In this document: one piece after another, positions 44,008 to 56,659 of the stretch
Layout of the letters: each line of letters starts with the position of its first letter
Numbering within the stretch: the stretch's first letter is position 1
Origin: Telmatactis stephensoni
Taxonomy: Eukaryota; Cnidaria; Anthozoa; Actiniaria; Isophelliidae
Length of the DNA: 64,000 nt
Assembly (NCBI GenBank): GCA_029948255.1
Contig: JALIZF010001794.1
Coordinates: 726,117-790,116, forward strand
Reading direction: 5' to 3'
The notes under the pieces: model-generated
The model's database searches: none
What the model was told of the DNA's origin: nothing
What the model saw: only the letters and a program-made list of their open reading frames with translations
Program-made: the position numbers and the translations under genes

Positions 44008-46362
44008 TTGACAGTTGAGGATATTGTACAAAAATATCCCGAAGTATTTGAAGCCGAGCTAGGCAGCTTTCCCGGTGAAGTCCACCTGGAAGTCGACGAG
44101 AATGTCAGGTCAACTGTCGCCCCTACGAGAAGGATCCCCACAGCGCTCAAAGAGAAATTCAAAGAAGAGTTGGATAGACTAGAGGAGCTTGGAGTCATTG
44201 CTAAAGTAGACAAGCCAACGCCGTGGGTAAGCAGTGTTGTGGTGGCAACAAAGAAATCAGGAGCTCTACGAGTGTGTATCGACCCTAAGGAACTGAATGC
44301 CGCTCTAAAGAGAGAAAGATATCAACTACCAGTGCTAGATGACATCCTGCCAGAACTGTCTCAGGCCAAAGTGTACTCTACAGTAGATTTCCGCTCTGGA
44401 TTTTGGCACTGTAAATAAGATGAGGAGTCGAGCCTGCTGACGACGTTCACAACACCTCATGGTAGATACCGCTGGTGCCGGCTACCATTTGGACTGTCAG
44501 TGTCTTCCGAAATATTTCAGAAACGTGTCGATCAAGTGCTGGACCAACTAGATGGAATACTAGATATCACAGACGATATCCTGATTTACGGCGTAGGAGC
44601 CACAGAGAAAGATGCCAACGAGGACCACGACCAAAAGCTGACTGAACTGCTGGAGCGATGTAAGAAGGAAGGCGTTGCACTCAACAGAGACAAAGTAAAA
44701 CTACGTCTCAAAGAAGTGACATACATGGGGCATGTATTCACTGACAAAGGTCTGAAGATGGACCCTGAGAAAGCCAAAGCTGTACACGAGATGCCAACAC
44801 CAGCGGATGTCGAAGTAGTACACAGATTAAATGGCTTCGTGAACTATCTATCGAAGTTCCTACCGAGACTAGCTGACGTCATGGAGCCAATCAGAAGATT
44901 AACACACAAAGATACAGACTGGGTGTGGGGCGAAGATCAAGCGAAAGTGTTCGCTGAGGTGAAGCGTCTAGTCACTGATGCACCTGTCCTCAGCTATTAC
45001 TACCCTAAGAGTGAGCTGACGATGCAATGTGACACAAGCCAAAAGGGGCTTGGAGCAGCTCTGCTTCAGCGTGGCAAACTGATCTTCTTCATCAGCCGTG
45101 CCCTCACAGAGACGGAGCAACGATTCACGCAGATTGAGAAGGAGATGTTGGCGATCGTCTTTTCCCTTGAGAAATTTAACCAGTACACTTTTGGACGACA
45201 TGTGAAGATTCAAAGTGACCACAAGCCCCTGGAAGCCATCCTAAAGAAACCGCTTGCGTGTGCCCCACGACGCTTACAGGGCATGATGATGAGGCTACAG
45301 AAGTATGACATCGAAGTTAACTACGAACGTGGCAAGAACATGTATCTGGCTGATACACTGTCACGTGCTTTCCTTCAGACCACAGACCACCCTTCGGGAT
45401 CAGACTTTGAGAGTATCAATGCAACAAGTTTCTTACCACTATCAACTGACAGATTGCAAGAGATTCGTTCAGCGACAGAACAGAACGAGACCCTACAGAT
45501 ACTAAAGAGTGCAATACTGTGTGGTTGGCCACAAGTCAGGGAAGACCTACCGGTGCAGATCACACCATATTTCAGTATGAGAGACGAACTTATCGTACAA
45601 GACGGTATGATATTTAAGGGTCAGAGAATTGTCATACCACACAGTGTGCGCAGCGAGATGAAGCGAAGGCTACATGCATCATACCTTGGTGCCGAGTCCT
45701 GCCTTAGACGTGCAAGAGAGACATTCTTTTGGCCCGGAATGTCCTCCGAGATCAGAGAGATGGTTGCAGCTTGCGACGTGTGCAGAACATATGAGACGAG
45801 TCCACAGAAGGAGACGCTGATGCCCCACGAGCCTGCTACACGACCTTGGGAACAGATTGGTTTCGGCCTCTTCACCCTAAACAACAAAGACTACCTAGTT
45901 ACCGTGGACTACTACAGTAACTTCTGGGAAGTCGATCGTCTGACCAACACACGCACAAGTACGGTTATACTGAAGCTTAAAGGCCATTTCGCCCGATACG
46001 GCTGTCCAGACAGACTTGTCAGTGACAATGGGCTGCAATTCACATCGGAAGAATTCTCAAGATTTGCCAAGACCTGGGACTTTGAACATCGAACAAGCAG
46101 CCCGGGAAACAGTAAGGCCAATGGCAAGGCGGAATCTGCGGTAAAGACAGCGAAAAGACTGATACGGAAAGCCTTGGACGCTGGTACAGAGCCATATCTT
46201 GCCATTCTGGAATACCGTAACACACCAACACAGGGCATGGAATCAAGTCCTGTACAGCGGCTGATGAACAGACGAACAAAGACGCTACTTCCCACAACCT
46301 CAGCCTTACTACAGCAGAGAGTTGTTTATGGATATGTCTTTTGTCATGTGGTTCTAGCGTGA
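44008..46362 (+). pseudogene. pol (RT, RNase H, integrase) of LTR element
   Basis: RT fingers in SSVVVATKKSGALRVCIDPK and motif A at STVDFRSGFWH. A TAA interrupts at 44416. RT resumes with the active site ITDDILIYG (Ile in the usual Tyr/Phe place). RNase H shows CDTSQKGLGAAL, EKEMLAIVFS and SDHKPL. Integrase has the HHCC zinc region (HASYLGAESCLRRARETFFW to CDVC), D in TVDYYSNFW, D in VSDNGLQF and E in NGKAES. It reads into the 3' LTR at 46323, so the C-terminus is lost. No envelope gene. Confidence 0.85.
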
Positions 46363-46473
46363 CTCTTGTAGAGACTGAAGAATCGGGGCTCATGATTAAA
46401 GCTTCTGTCCTGAAGACACACATAATCTCTCTGTCTTGAATATATATATAGAAAGACTAGACTTATTGAAACA
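46323..46473 (+). repeat. 3' LTR
   Basis: Matches 42589-42739 with few differences. Confidence 0.88.
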
Positions 46474-46919
46474 AGCAGGCATTGTAACTTATTACAGGGA
46501 CAATAGCTGGAGGACCATTTAACATAAATGTTAACTTGCAGCAGAACAATTCTCCTGGTAAACAAGAAAGCACAATTCAATAAAAAGTGGAAGCGTATAA
46601 AGGCGATTGAAAGCGATGAAAGTCAGGAGTAATACTTAGAGCATGAATTTCCCTCATGATTCCTTTAAGAGGTATGCTGTTAGATCTTTTTCCTCTCTAT
46701 TTAAATACAAAGCTTGTTTTATCTTTTTTGCATTTTGTAATTACAGCAATGTTAATTTTGGCTGTTTTAAGAACTTTTCACACTGCCTGGCATAGTACAA
46801 TCTTAAGTTTGTTTAGATTGTTGTAAAATTGGAGTAACTTGTATCTTATGTAATGGCTTTTTTCCAAAGAGTGGTTTAATAAAAGAATAAAACGAAGTCA
46901 GTGGCGTCAAAAGTGGATT
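46474..46919. other. Flank of LTR element, no gene
   Basis: Contains the short open stretch noted at 46497-46580 and otherwise AT-rich sequence. Confidence 0.35.
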
Positions 46920-48030
46920 CGAAAAGTTCTGCGAGATCTGAGCTCCAAGAGCAAGCAGCAGCATTCAGGCAAAACAGAAAAGCTCACAAGCAAAGTGTTA
47001 TATCGATAGATTTGGTCTCATAGTCAGTTTAGCTTGCTGTACGTCTCCAAGAATGTCAGCTATGATAATTTAATGTTAACTGAATTTGCCGCCCGCTACA
47101 CGTCTATTCTTTACCTTCTCAGACTGAGTGAGAAGGAGCACTGTGCTTGCATTGATCCCTTTGCAAATTTAATGTACTTGGCGACTCAAATTTCGTGGTC
47201 TGCGGTGCATAAGTTACATGCAGCCATGCTTTTCGAGATTGAATGTGGTCATCTTCGATGGGGTTACTCCATGGCTCATCTAGTTGCTTCATTCTGCTGT
47301 CGCGTCTTGAACGAAGAGTTCTCCTGACAGTCCTTTTAGTGGTGAAGTGAAGTCTTCAGTGCACTTGCCTTACATTTCAAATGGGCAAGTGCACATCCAC
47401 AAAAGATTGTTACGGCTATTTCCGTAATGAAAGAAAATGGGTCCAGCACATCTGTGCCAAGTGCTGCCAAGTGTTTGTTTACGTGATGTTTACGTACCTC
47501 AGTTTATGGATTTGTCGGGTGACGATTCAAGTGTTTGCAAAAATAATGTGTCGACCAAAGAGTCAAGTTCACGTACTGGTACGATTTGTGAGTTTCCTAA
47601 TTCTTCAGGTACCGATTCTAGTGTTTGTACTGAGTTTGTTTCAACACAGTCGCTGGATGATGCACTTCCGGTCTGCCTAATTTCTTGTCTGCTCGACTGT
47701 CCCTGCCATCTTGTTTAAACATTCCTGCTTGGAGAACTTATTTACAGAACTATTCAGATGTTCGTGTGTGTGATTTCTTGGACTATGGCTGGCCAGCAGG
47801 CTATGATTATGCAACATTTGCACGTATGCTGCCTGGGATAGTTTTACTATTGTGGTTCTTTGTGAGTTGGGTCCCGAAAAATCTTCTCATAAAGTGTGTC
47901 AGCCCACTACCGTTCAGACTTGTCTAGGCATTCAGTTTGATACTGAAAAACTGGCTATGTCTGTCACTCCTCAATGTTTGGCGGAAATTGAGGCCTTGCT
48001 TGTCAATCAGTGCTGTTCCAGCTAGATTTG
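46920..48030 (+). pseudogene. DIRS-like retroelement relic
   Basis: Pieces in several frames: YLATQISWSAVHKLHAAMLF (gag-like), RKWVQHICAKCC (zinc-like), LNIPAWRTYLQNYSDVRVCD then FLDYGWPAGYDY, and LGIQFDTEKLAMSVTPQCLA, which matches the DIRS-type RT palm/connection. No tyrosine recombinase remains. Recognition is from family memory, so moderate. Confidence 0.5.
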
Positions 48031-48452
48031 GTTTCAGAATATTTTCATCAAAGTAGCACTTAAAGCAGCGAATATTTAATTTCATTTCTGTATATATAGC
48101 TATGTGTGTGTGTAATACAGCACACAGTCTGTTGTGCAGGTCATCAGTCCATTAGACACAACTCACTTTCTATTACAAGAGACCCCCATCTCAATAACAG
48201 TACTTTATATTAACTAGCTGCAGTACTATTGTCCAATAAGAATTTTTTCTCTCTCTCCATTATGGACTGTCTGGACCTTACCAGAGTTTTCCAGAATTCA
48301 TTACAATTCTGCACATGCAAGCAAGGCCAGGGTAAAAAATATAAAAGCAAATAAGCCATAGATATACTGAAGAAAAAGAGTGTTGTGCCTTCAATATTGA
48401 GAAGGGATGTAAGCAAATTCTGTAATCTTTCTACTTCTTTAAAAATCACATA
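48031..48452. other. No gene recognised
   Basis: AT-rich; a short (TG)n at 48103-48112. Confidence 0.4.
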
Positions 48453-48730
48453 TTAAGGTATTAGATCAGGCTGGAGCTCACCATTTTTTTTGTAATTTTT
48501 TTCTAATAGAATATCATTTATATATGTAAATTTTTGAGAAATTTGATTTATTTCAAGAAAAACCTTTTCCTTCTCGCTATTTTGGAGACTTGAAAATTGA
48601 TGATTTTACCGGAAGCGGAAATGATTTTGCGAACTACGTTACTAAGGAAGAGTGAAATTTGAAACCAAAGGAAGTCAGAATACTGCACGTGTTTTCACAC
48701 CTTTGCTTCGCTATTTGCTTTGGAGACATC

Positions 48731-49837
48731 ATGGCTGCAAGGGAAAATGCATTTCTTGTGTTCGACGCTGTTTTCTCCAAAGAAGGGTGCGTATTATACT
48801 ATTTTACAGCACTTAAGTTTTGAGCATTGTGTAGTACTAATTCAGTATGGATTTACTTTGAAATCGACACAGTTTGACAACTCCAAGTGGTCTAAAGCGA
48901 CTGCTACATAAATATTCCCTCAAACCGAACGAATCCCCAGAGGACATGCGACATCGTATTTATCGCCGTTTGTGGTGTATAATGTGGGTAAGTGCAATGT
49001 ATTCTTTGAATGCTACTGATGCATTTACCATTGCTTTGAAAGTTTGTTTGGGTATTTCCAAGGAAAGACTTGAATTTAGCCGTATAGGATGTGCTGATTT
49101 CAACATGTCTATTCATTATGTGTTTCAGTATGGAAGCAAAATCGGAGAATCTGTGGTGTCTGATGATGAAAAGCCGACCTACGTGTACCCGCAGTCATTG
49201 AAAGACTTAGTGAGAGCAATAGTTCCAGGTGAATTGTCGGACTTTCCAAACCCAACTGGATCCCGTGTAAGTATTGTTATAGAATTGTCAGATGTGATAC
49301 AACGATCTGTGCCTGAGTGTTTCGCTCAAAGATCATTGTGATTTACCTTTATTGAGCTTAGAATTTTGCAAGTTTGACTTGAAAACACAGGATACACAGC
49401 AATAATAACCAAGGAAAGAAAATAACTGGCAAAGGGAGAAAGCAACAAAAGCTTCAGGGACTTCGCTTCGTTTTGTTTCGTTTGAACGGTCCAATCACAA
49501 GTCAAACTTGCGACCACTTGCGATCTCGTTTGAATGGGGCCTAAAACCTTGAGGTCGTGTTTCCACAAAAAAAGCTACAAAAGTTCGAAAATATCATACT
49601 TCCAACTGATGCAATACAATGCATTAAACACCAATCGATGTGTAGTATTATTGTGAGGCGGCCGGTCGAGTCTTTCATATCAACAAATCTCATAAACCTG
49701 GTGAAGCCCATCTTTCATTTGTCTGATTTAGAAAGAGCCACTAAGATTTCTAGCTTGTATGTAAATCAAGGATGTTTTTCTTTTAGGTCTACGAAATAAC
49801 ACTACAAGACCTGGTGAATGCAAAATGGCCAAGATGA
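48731..49837 (+). CDS. Small second protein of Kolobok element
   Basis: Four exons: 48731-48786, 48873-48987, 49129-49266, 49787-49837, totalling 360 nt (119 aa). Phases agree at each junction (2, 0, 0). Starts MAARENAFLVFDAVFSKE, has a basic stretch LKRLLHKYSLKPNESPEDMR and ends LQDLVNAKWPR. The 141-nt second intron is itself open, so retention would extend the protein. No domain recognised. Its position next to the left end and convergent with the transposase argues for a role in transposition or regulation. Confidence 0.68.
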
Positions 49838-51197
49838 ATTATTTCCATTATTGAATAATATAATGAATAAGTGCTGATTACAAGTGAACAAGTGCTGTTC
49901 ACTACAATGCATTTTAAAAATATACACTTATATAGTCTATAGTTTCTGTTATGCTCCATATTTGAATTAAGGCACTAAACTACAGTGATACATACACACC
50001 TTGATACTGTCTCAAAATTTCAACCAATTTCTGTGCCATTGGACTATATTTCACATTTAGGGAGATATATTTTATGTCCTTAATTACTGTATGAGTTATT
50101 GTTCATGAATTCTTTTGCGTCCAGTATATGAATGGGAATAGTTTTTTAAACATGTAATAGTATGATTGATCTTCATAAACCAGTGAAATATTTAGTGCCA
50201 TAGGCTCTAATGCTTTGCTTTCTATTGTTTGAATAAGTAACTTTTATTTCACTTGTTTATGAAAACAACTCCATGACACTATTTTACGAACAGCCATAAT
50301 GATGTAGTGAAAAAAAGAAAGTAGTTTTATAAGAAGTTTAATTATAATTCAATATTGTTTACAAAACAACAAACAGCTATTCTTCAATAAAATGATATGT
50401 ACAAATGAAAGTAGTCTTGATCAAGACTTCTCTATTTACAACAGCCAACAAAGTTACAAAATATGTATATATAATATGTCACTTTCTGATAGAAAACAAA
50501 GTTATACATCCCACTATTCAATACAATGGTAGATTGGTATTGATGTGAATATCTCAGCAATTTCACATGGCAAGTGAAATACAACTGCATAATCAATTCC
50601 TAGCAGTCAACATGCAAACTTAAAGTAATGTTCTGACAACTGACTAGAATACAAACAAAGAAGCATGAAACAACATGCACCATTTCATTACTCAAATGAG
50701 TCAGTAGGAAATAAAACATGGAATCGTTAGATTATTCAGAGACGTATACTCCCCCTCTACTGCTTTTCTGAATACTCTTCACATTATGTTGCATACTAAA
50801 ATGGTAACTGGTACACTTATATGATGTGACAGTACTCTATATTAGACTCTTTCTTTACATTACTAAAGGCATGCAAACATTAGTTTCAGCTGGAATGTGT
50901 TTGTACTTATATTAATTATACAGTGCATGCCAAATATATCAGTGAAACAATGTATTGTCTAATAGCACTACTTTGAACAAACTAGACAGCACTGGATCAG
51001 TGGAACAGTGCAAAGAACAGTAGTCACATAATTAGCTGTTTTTGCATTTATTTGAGTGATTCATGCCCGAGTGAAATTTATTATTTGATAACAAAATACT
51101 TTTAGGTACTAGTAGTAAAGAACCATTTCACAGGTATATGGCATGCACTACTTACATTTTTTTTTTCTCTTTCACTAGTATTTGGAACAGAATTACT
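49838..51197. other. Spacer between the two Kolobok genes
   Basis: AT-rich, no frame or repeat recognised. Confidence 0.5.
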
Positions 51198-54100
51198 TTA
51201 ACTTTTTTGTTTGCTGTTTAAAGGGCAGTTCTTATGTGATGTTCTCTTGTGATCTGTTGAGCCACATCGGCAGGTTCTTCCACTTATTACTGTCACAACT
51301 GATTCAGATTCTCCTGCTTCTTCTACACCTTCACAATCTTCTTCATCATCATCATCCCCAGCACCATATGAATGAACAACACTCTGACGCTTCAGCCACT
51401 TTCTTCTTTCTTTCTGGTCCTCAGCCCTTGCCACCTTCATTTTTATCCTATTTGCCTTTGCATGATCAGTTTTCTGCTTCTCCAACACATTGGCTCTCTG
51501 CAGATTTGCTTTTTGCAAAGCATCCACCACAGCAGGTATGATTGGAAGACCTAATCTCTCATATAAGTCGATCATCCAGTGATAGGATGTGCCTCTAACT
51601 TCATGGCACCAGGACATGTTTCCTTGACAAAGGCCTGCATTTGTTGAACACATATAATGCAATCTGAAAAAAATGAAAATCATTTAAAAAATAAACAAAA
51701 CAAAACATTGAGAGGTAGGCATCATAAAAGTAAACAAAAAGCCACGGGTACAGTTGAGAACTTAGTGAATATTTAATGACTGTGAGCAAGAGATAAAATA
51801 ATGCATGTTTTTGTTCTTACTGCTTCAGCACCTACATGTAGTCCATATTTTCTTGCATTAGAACCACTAAACATGTCACGGTAAACATTGGGTTATAAAC
51901 ATGTTTATGAGCTGGACTGTAAAATAATATTTTTCGAAAAGAGCAATAATGCAAAAAATGTCTACTTTAATCCCAACTTGTCACATTGTATATGCTACAA
52001 TGTAAATGTTATTTTACCATCCAGCTCAATAGAATGTTAGAAACACTTATCTGAAAATGCTCTAACAATCAAGTGATGGAGTTTGATGAGCTGTCAAACC
52101 ATCTATACAGTCACTCTCAAAAAGTAGTCAATAATAAAGTCTTTTGCATATTTGTTTCAATTTTTAAGCTTTAGCTGCCAATCTAAAAAAAGCACTAAAC
52201 ACAATAATACAACAAGTAGACTGTGTATACTAAAGTATTTTGAATTAAAAATTCCGCTTGCAGTAATTATAAGACATTATATACAAATGACTTTGTGAAC
52301 TGGACTATCATTTGTGAGAATGTTTATATGGTTATTATATATTCCTTGCATCATTGCACACTTCATACCTGTTGAGGCTTTGTGACTTGGCACGGAAATG
52401 AGGTAGAACATTAAAATGTGCTTCACATTGGTTGGAATGGCCCCTGCCCATTTCTGGATGAATGACAGACTCTGCATCATCAGCTCTTCTACTACACTCA
52501 ATCTGATATGCCACCCAATGAAAGTCACAGGTCAGTGGGCACTTGGTGGAGTAGGGTTTTCCCTTGCATTTAGGCTCAGCATCACTATCACATTTCTTGC
52601 AAGTGCAAGAACGTTTTGGGTGGAAGTCGCATGAGCCACCCTTCCATTTGTGAATGTCTCGACAGTGGTATTTTGATATGGTGCGCAATCGTCTTGCATA
52701 ATCAGCAGCATCAACACTTTGCTGCAAGATGCAAAAATGGTTGATCTTTGCATTCCTTAGAAACTCTTCCGAGAAGCAGCCACACTTCTTCTTGTGCCTT
52801 GAGCAATGGCATCTGCTAGTTACTAGTGGAAATTGCTCCTTATATTTCTTTTGGTAGTCCTTAGAGAACTCTTTCTTTTTGGCCATTTCTTTGAGGTTGT
52901 TTCCATGAGCACGTCCAACATGTCCCCCACATTTGTAAACTTTTGCATCTGGATAATGCACAGCAACTGAGATCGCTGAACTGGAATCAGCATCTTGCCA
53001 CACCGTGTTGATATTGCATTCCTCTTCTTTGGCCTGTGCATAGCATTCATCTGCAAGGACTCCTTCCATGGATTTTGCAGTTCCTTCGTAAAGGTCTTCT
53101 TCCACAACATCATCTCCTCCCCTCATGCATTTGTGGCCGTACCACAACAAACCTCCTGTCATATAGTTCTTTATAATGAACGTCCCATTCTTACTGAAGT
53201 GACCTCTGGTGTGCCACACACCGTCAGAGGTTACTACAGCCTTCTTCCAACTCCCTAACTCATCCTCTTTCTTCGCTTCCATTCTACTCTTTTCCTCGTT
53301 GCACTGTTCATCTAGAATATCAGTAATCATTGGGTAAACCATCTTGATAATTTCATAGTAAGGGTTTTTGGACACACAGCTGATGCCAAGAAAATGTTTC
53401 AGAGTTCTTTCAAATTTTGCAAACCCATGCCCAGAGATAAAAAATGCCACACCAAGGGCAAGTCCAACAACAGTTCTCTTTGAGCCTTCAACATATGCAG
53501 AGCCTTGGAAGTTGACTTCTCTGAGCTTGCAGTTGTTACAGATGAACTGTGCTTTCAAAGAACCTCCATGACCATTTGGTTCAACTTTTGCCAGAACAAG
53601 AATGCCTATCAAAAATTAATACAAATTAGAATTTACACAATGACATTTTAATTAGAATGGGTTAGAAAATACTTGGTAATAACTAGCCATATTTAATAGA
53701 AAGTAAAATGCTGCTAGCAGAAAAATGGTGTATCTACATTAGCAGAACTGTTCATGAAAGAACACTGCTTTCTCTGATATCAAATATTTCTTGTTTATCT
53801 CCTGTGCATTGTTTGACGAACACTGCTAGTTGACCTTCCTATATTGTACTGCAGAACATAATTCTCCAGCGTTGCCGCACACATACAGTTCAAACTACTT
53901 GGCACTTTGAGTAAAGCAAATTGTCAAACAATCACAAACAAGCTAGTGTAATAATGATAAAAAACTAACTGATTTTAGCTTGTTAGGAAAAGAGGTAGCT
54001 GGATACATATTTTAATTGTTGTTTTGGTTCATGTGCGTAAATATGCCTGGATTTACCTGAACTATTGTGAGAGAGTAATCGGTGTTAAGCAAAATTTCGA

Positions 54101-54912
54101 TTCACGAGAAATTTTAGTGATATTATTGAGTTTCTACAGAGATTTTACCACCTAAACTTACTGGAGACGACAACAACATCGAAACTTTACCGACCATAAT
54201 AATAAGGAATATGATGGTTACTACCTAATATTATAACTGTATAAAGACATTAATATTGCAAAATATAATGCCAATATGAAATATTTTTCAGGAAGCATAT
54301 AAACTTAACGAAAGTTAACTGTGCGTTTGAAACCAAGTTTCATTATAAATGATACTGTAAAAGGTTCTTTTGCTTGACAAGTGAAGATACAAAAAAAAAA
54401 AAAAACAATATACACTTACCATTACAATCAATAGTAGAACATCGAGAAGTTTCATTAATCTGCTCCACTAAATCCATGAGTTGGGTTGTCTCACATACAA
54501 AGAGACGTCTCTCCATCACTACACCCGTGTTATCACATAAGCTTAATTCTTTGTGGTCACTTTCTTCGGAAGACACAGAGTGTTCTGACGAAGAATGAAA
54601 CTCGTCTGTGTCTTGCTCTGAGCTTAAACTGCTACCAGCAATTAATTCTTCATCTATACAGTCCAACATGCCTCTTTCTTTAATAATCTTCTTTACTGCT
54701 GAGTGTCCTTTGTATGTGGTCTTCCCTGGACTTATGAACTTCATTCTCCATTCACTCCCTCGACGGTACGTAGAATGGCGCCACTTAGATGGTAAAGTCA
54801 TGTTTAATCTACTTCCAACACCTTTTCCTCTTTTAAATGCAGCTTTCTTGCCTCTTTCTATTGCTAAATTCTTCAATTCTTGCTTAGTTTTCTTTTTCTT
54901 CGAAGGCGCCAT
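51198..54912 (-). CDS. Kolobok / Mutator-like-domain transposase
   Basis: Three exons: 54912-54420, 53605-52369, 51663-51198, totalling 2196 nt and 731 aa, with no stop or frameshift. Start MAPSKKKKTKQELKN is basic and NLS-like. An acidic Ser-rich stretch follows (SSLSSEQDTDEF). The catalytic region has FICNNC, then VVTSDGVWHTRGHFSKNG (first Asp), NTVWQDADSSSAISV (second acidic cluster), CGGHVGRAHG and Cys/His-rich HCSRHKKKCGC and CDFHPKRSCTCKKC. The last exon has GTSYHWMIDLYERLGLP and a zinc knuckle CRCGSTDHKRTSHKNCPLN. This matches cnidarian proteins with a Mutator-like transposase domain; the TTAA flank supports Kolobok. Confidence 0.87.
52370..52380 (-). other. Splice donor of transposase exon 2
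   Basis: On the minus strand CAACAG is followed by GTATGA; exon ends at 52369, phase 2, rejoined at 51663 after TTTTTTTCAG to rebuild an Arg codon. Confidence 0.6.
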
Positions 54913-55670
54913 TTTGAATTTGACTGTCTTTCACGCACTAAGTTTACCGGAAATGTCGTCATCCATAGCAACGGATGCAAACATTGGGATTGACAGGGGT
55001 GGGGTAGAGACAAAAACATAAAATTAGCCGAAATTCGTCAGTACAGCGGATTCTTTGAAAACAAAATGGCGTAATCTAGTGTTTAGACCATCTTGGTGAT
55101 TATTTTGGTCAGTTTGAATGCTTTCAATTGATTTTTCGAAGACAAATGGAACTTTATTGTTTAGGTATTCTATGTGAGGTTACAAAAACCTCAAATTAAG
55201 AAAGGGAATGTAACTTTTTGATGAGATTTTTGGCACAACATTTGAGTACATAATGGAGAACAATTGTAGTTTTGCGACCGTTCGTATGGTGTTTGGTTCA
55301 TGAGTTATACAATTCTAAACTCATTTCACGAGCGAAAAGGTAAACAATGCTATTTCTCGGAATGGATTGATCAGATCAACGGTCGCAAAACTACGATTTT
55401 GTGTGTTTGGCTCATAAACAAATATTTGCTTTCTTTTTTCAGAAATAATGAATACTGGTGTAGAAAAACGCAAAAAACTTGAATTCACCTGTTTTTGGAA
55501 ACTAATCCTGTTAACACCTTCTGAAATCTGAGACTCAAGAAAAGTTGTAATAATCGTATTTGGGATATCTCGTTTACCATTCCACATCATCAAAACAAGT
55601 ACAGATCATCTACTTTTTATTGTATTTTTTTTTCAAAATGACCCCAAATTTGCCTGATCTAATACCTTAA

Positions 55671-55970
55671 ATAAAGGTTCAAACGCTAGGGCGAGGGTTT
55701 GCACTGAAATTCAAGCCCGTGCGTTTGAAGTGGTTTAAAAACTAACCAAACCCTATTTTTATTGTTTCAATGCAAAAATTCTGGAAATAAGAACTCAAAT
55801 CATCGGATTTGAGTTATAGTATCAAATCCGAGTTATATATAATTAACGTCGAACAATAGCTAAAACACAATACAATACAATACGTTTATTAGTAATTCCC
55901 AGAGGGGATTTTGAATACTAATTTACAAAATGTGTGTTGAGATAAAGCTTCTTAAAATTCCAGCATGGTC
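55671..55970. other. No gene recognised
   Basis: AT-rich flank right of the Kolobok element. Confidence 0.4.
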
Positions 55971-56060
55971 AACGATTTACCGGATAGCATAGTGGTAAGT
56001 GAATGGACTAAGATTCAACGGGTTGAGGGTTCGAGGCTCGGTAGGGTCGATGCGTAAGAT
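55971..56060 (+). mobile_element. tRNA-like SINE head
   Basis: TAGCATAGTGGTAAGTG (A-box-like) and GAGGGTTCGAGGCTC (B-box-like) with tRNA-like spacing. The arms do not form a convincing acceptor stem. Confidence 0.5.
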
Positions 56061-56366
56061 ATCATTTGCGATTTTTTAAAGATCAGAATAGTCAATTCCT
56101 TAAAGCTTACGACTTTCTGACTTCTAGTGTGTGTCTAAAATCTCAAATGCAGTGCATTGAAGGTAAAACTTCTCAAATGTGTGTAATATGTGTATGACTA
56201 GTAACTTGGTAAAAAACCTGATGCAGGTCTTGAATTCAAAATTCAAAACCTGTCCCGGGTCTTCCCCCGAAATTCAAAACCTACATTAAACAATGGAAAT
56301 AGGGTGTGGTTAGTTTTTAATCACTAATATCCCTCAGGGTCATGGTATTACTTATAATAATGTTGC

Positions 56367-56655
56367 ACACTTTTAGTGCTTGTACTCTAATATCAATAAG
56401 ATTAAGATTAATGAAAATGAAATTGCTGAAAAGAACCAAATTGTAGATTCATTTAATAATCTATTTTCAACTGTTGGCTCAAAGATGGCTCAACAAGTGC
56501 CCCAAAGCACAAATTTACCTCAAGATTTTATTAAATCTTCAGAGCATAAATTTGCTTTTAATACAATAACTGACAAACAAATTAAGGAAATCATAAATGG
56601 GCTTGACAGTGAGAAAGCTACTGGCCTTGATAATGTACTAGTTTGGGTTTTAAGG
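56367..56655 (+). pseudogene. LINE RT N-terminal fragment (CR1/L2-like)
   Basis: EIAEKNQIVDSFNNLFSTVG then SKMAQQVP and TDKQIKEIINGLDSEKATGL DN-type sequence, the stretch just before the RT palm in non-LTR ORF2 proteins. Both sides are missing. Confidence 0.65.
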
Positions 56656-56659
56656 TGAC

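Larger units (their letters stand above)
42589..46473 (+). mobile_element. Ty3/gypsy-type LTR retrotransposon, decayed
   Basis: 151-bp LTRs at both ends starting TGT and ending ACA, a primer-binding site TGGTAGCAGCG right after the left LTR (matches the 3' end of initiator tRNA-Met), then gag, protease, RT, RNase H and integrase in Ty3 order. Several stops and frameshifts. The integrase frame runs directly into the right LTR, so the usual 3' end of pol and the polypurine tract are missing. No target duplication seen. Confidence 0.88.
48457..55666. mobile_element. Autonomous Kolobok-type transposon, 7.2 kb
   Basis: Inverted ends GGTATTAGATCAGGC flanked by TTAA at 48453-48456 and 55667-55670. 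Encodes a 731-aa transposase (-) and a 119-aa second protein (+), convergent, both with open frames and consensus splice sites. TTAA target and this transposase type fit the Kolobok superfamily. A subterminal inverted pair (TAGTTTTGCGACCGTT near 55268 and its complement near 55380) lies at the right end. Confidence 0.87.

Noticed and set aside
42584..46478. Target duplication of the LTR element
   Set aside because: CAACA before the 5' LTR does not match AGCAG after the 3' LTR.
55980..56050. Functional tRNA gene
   Set aside because: No proper acceptor or anticodon stem; read as a SINE head.
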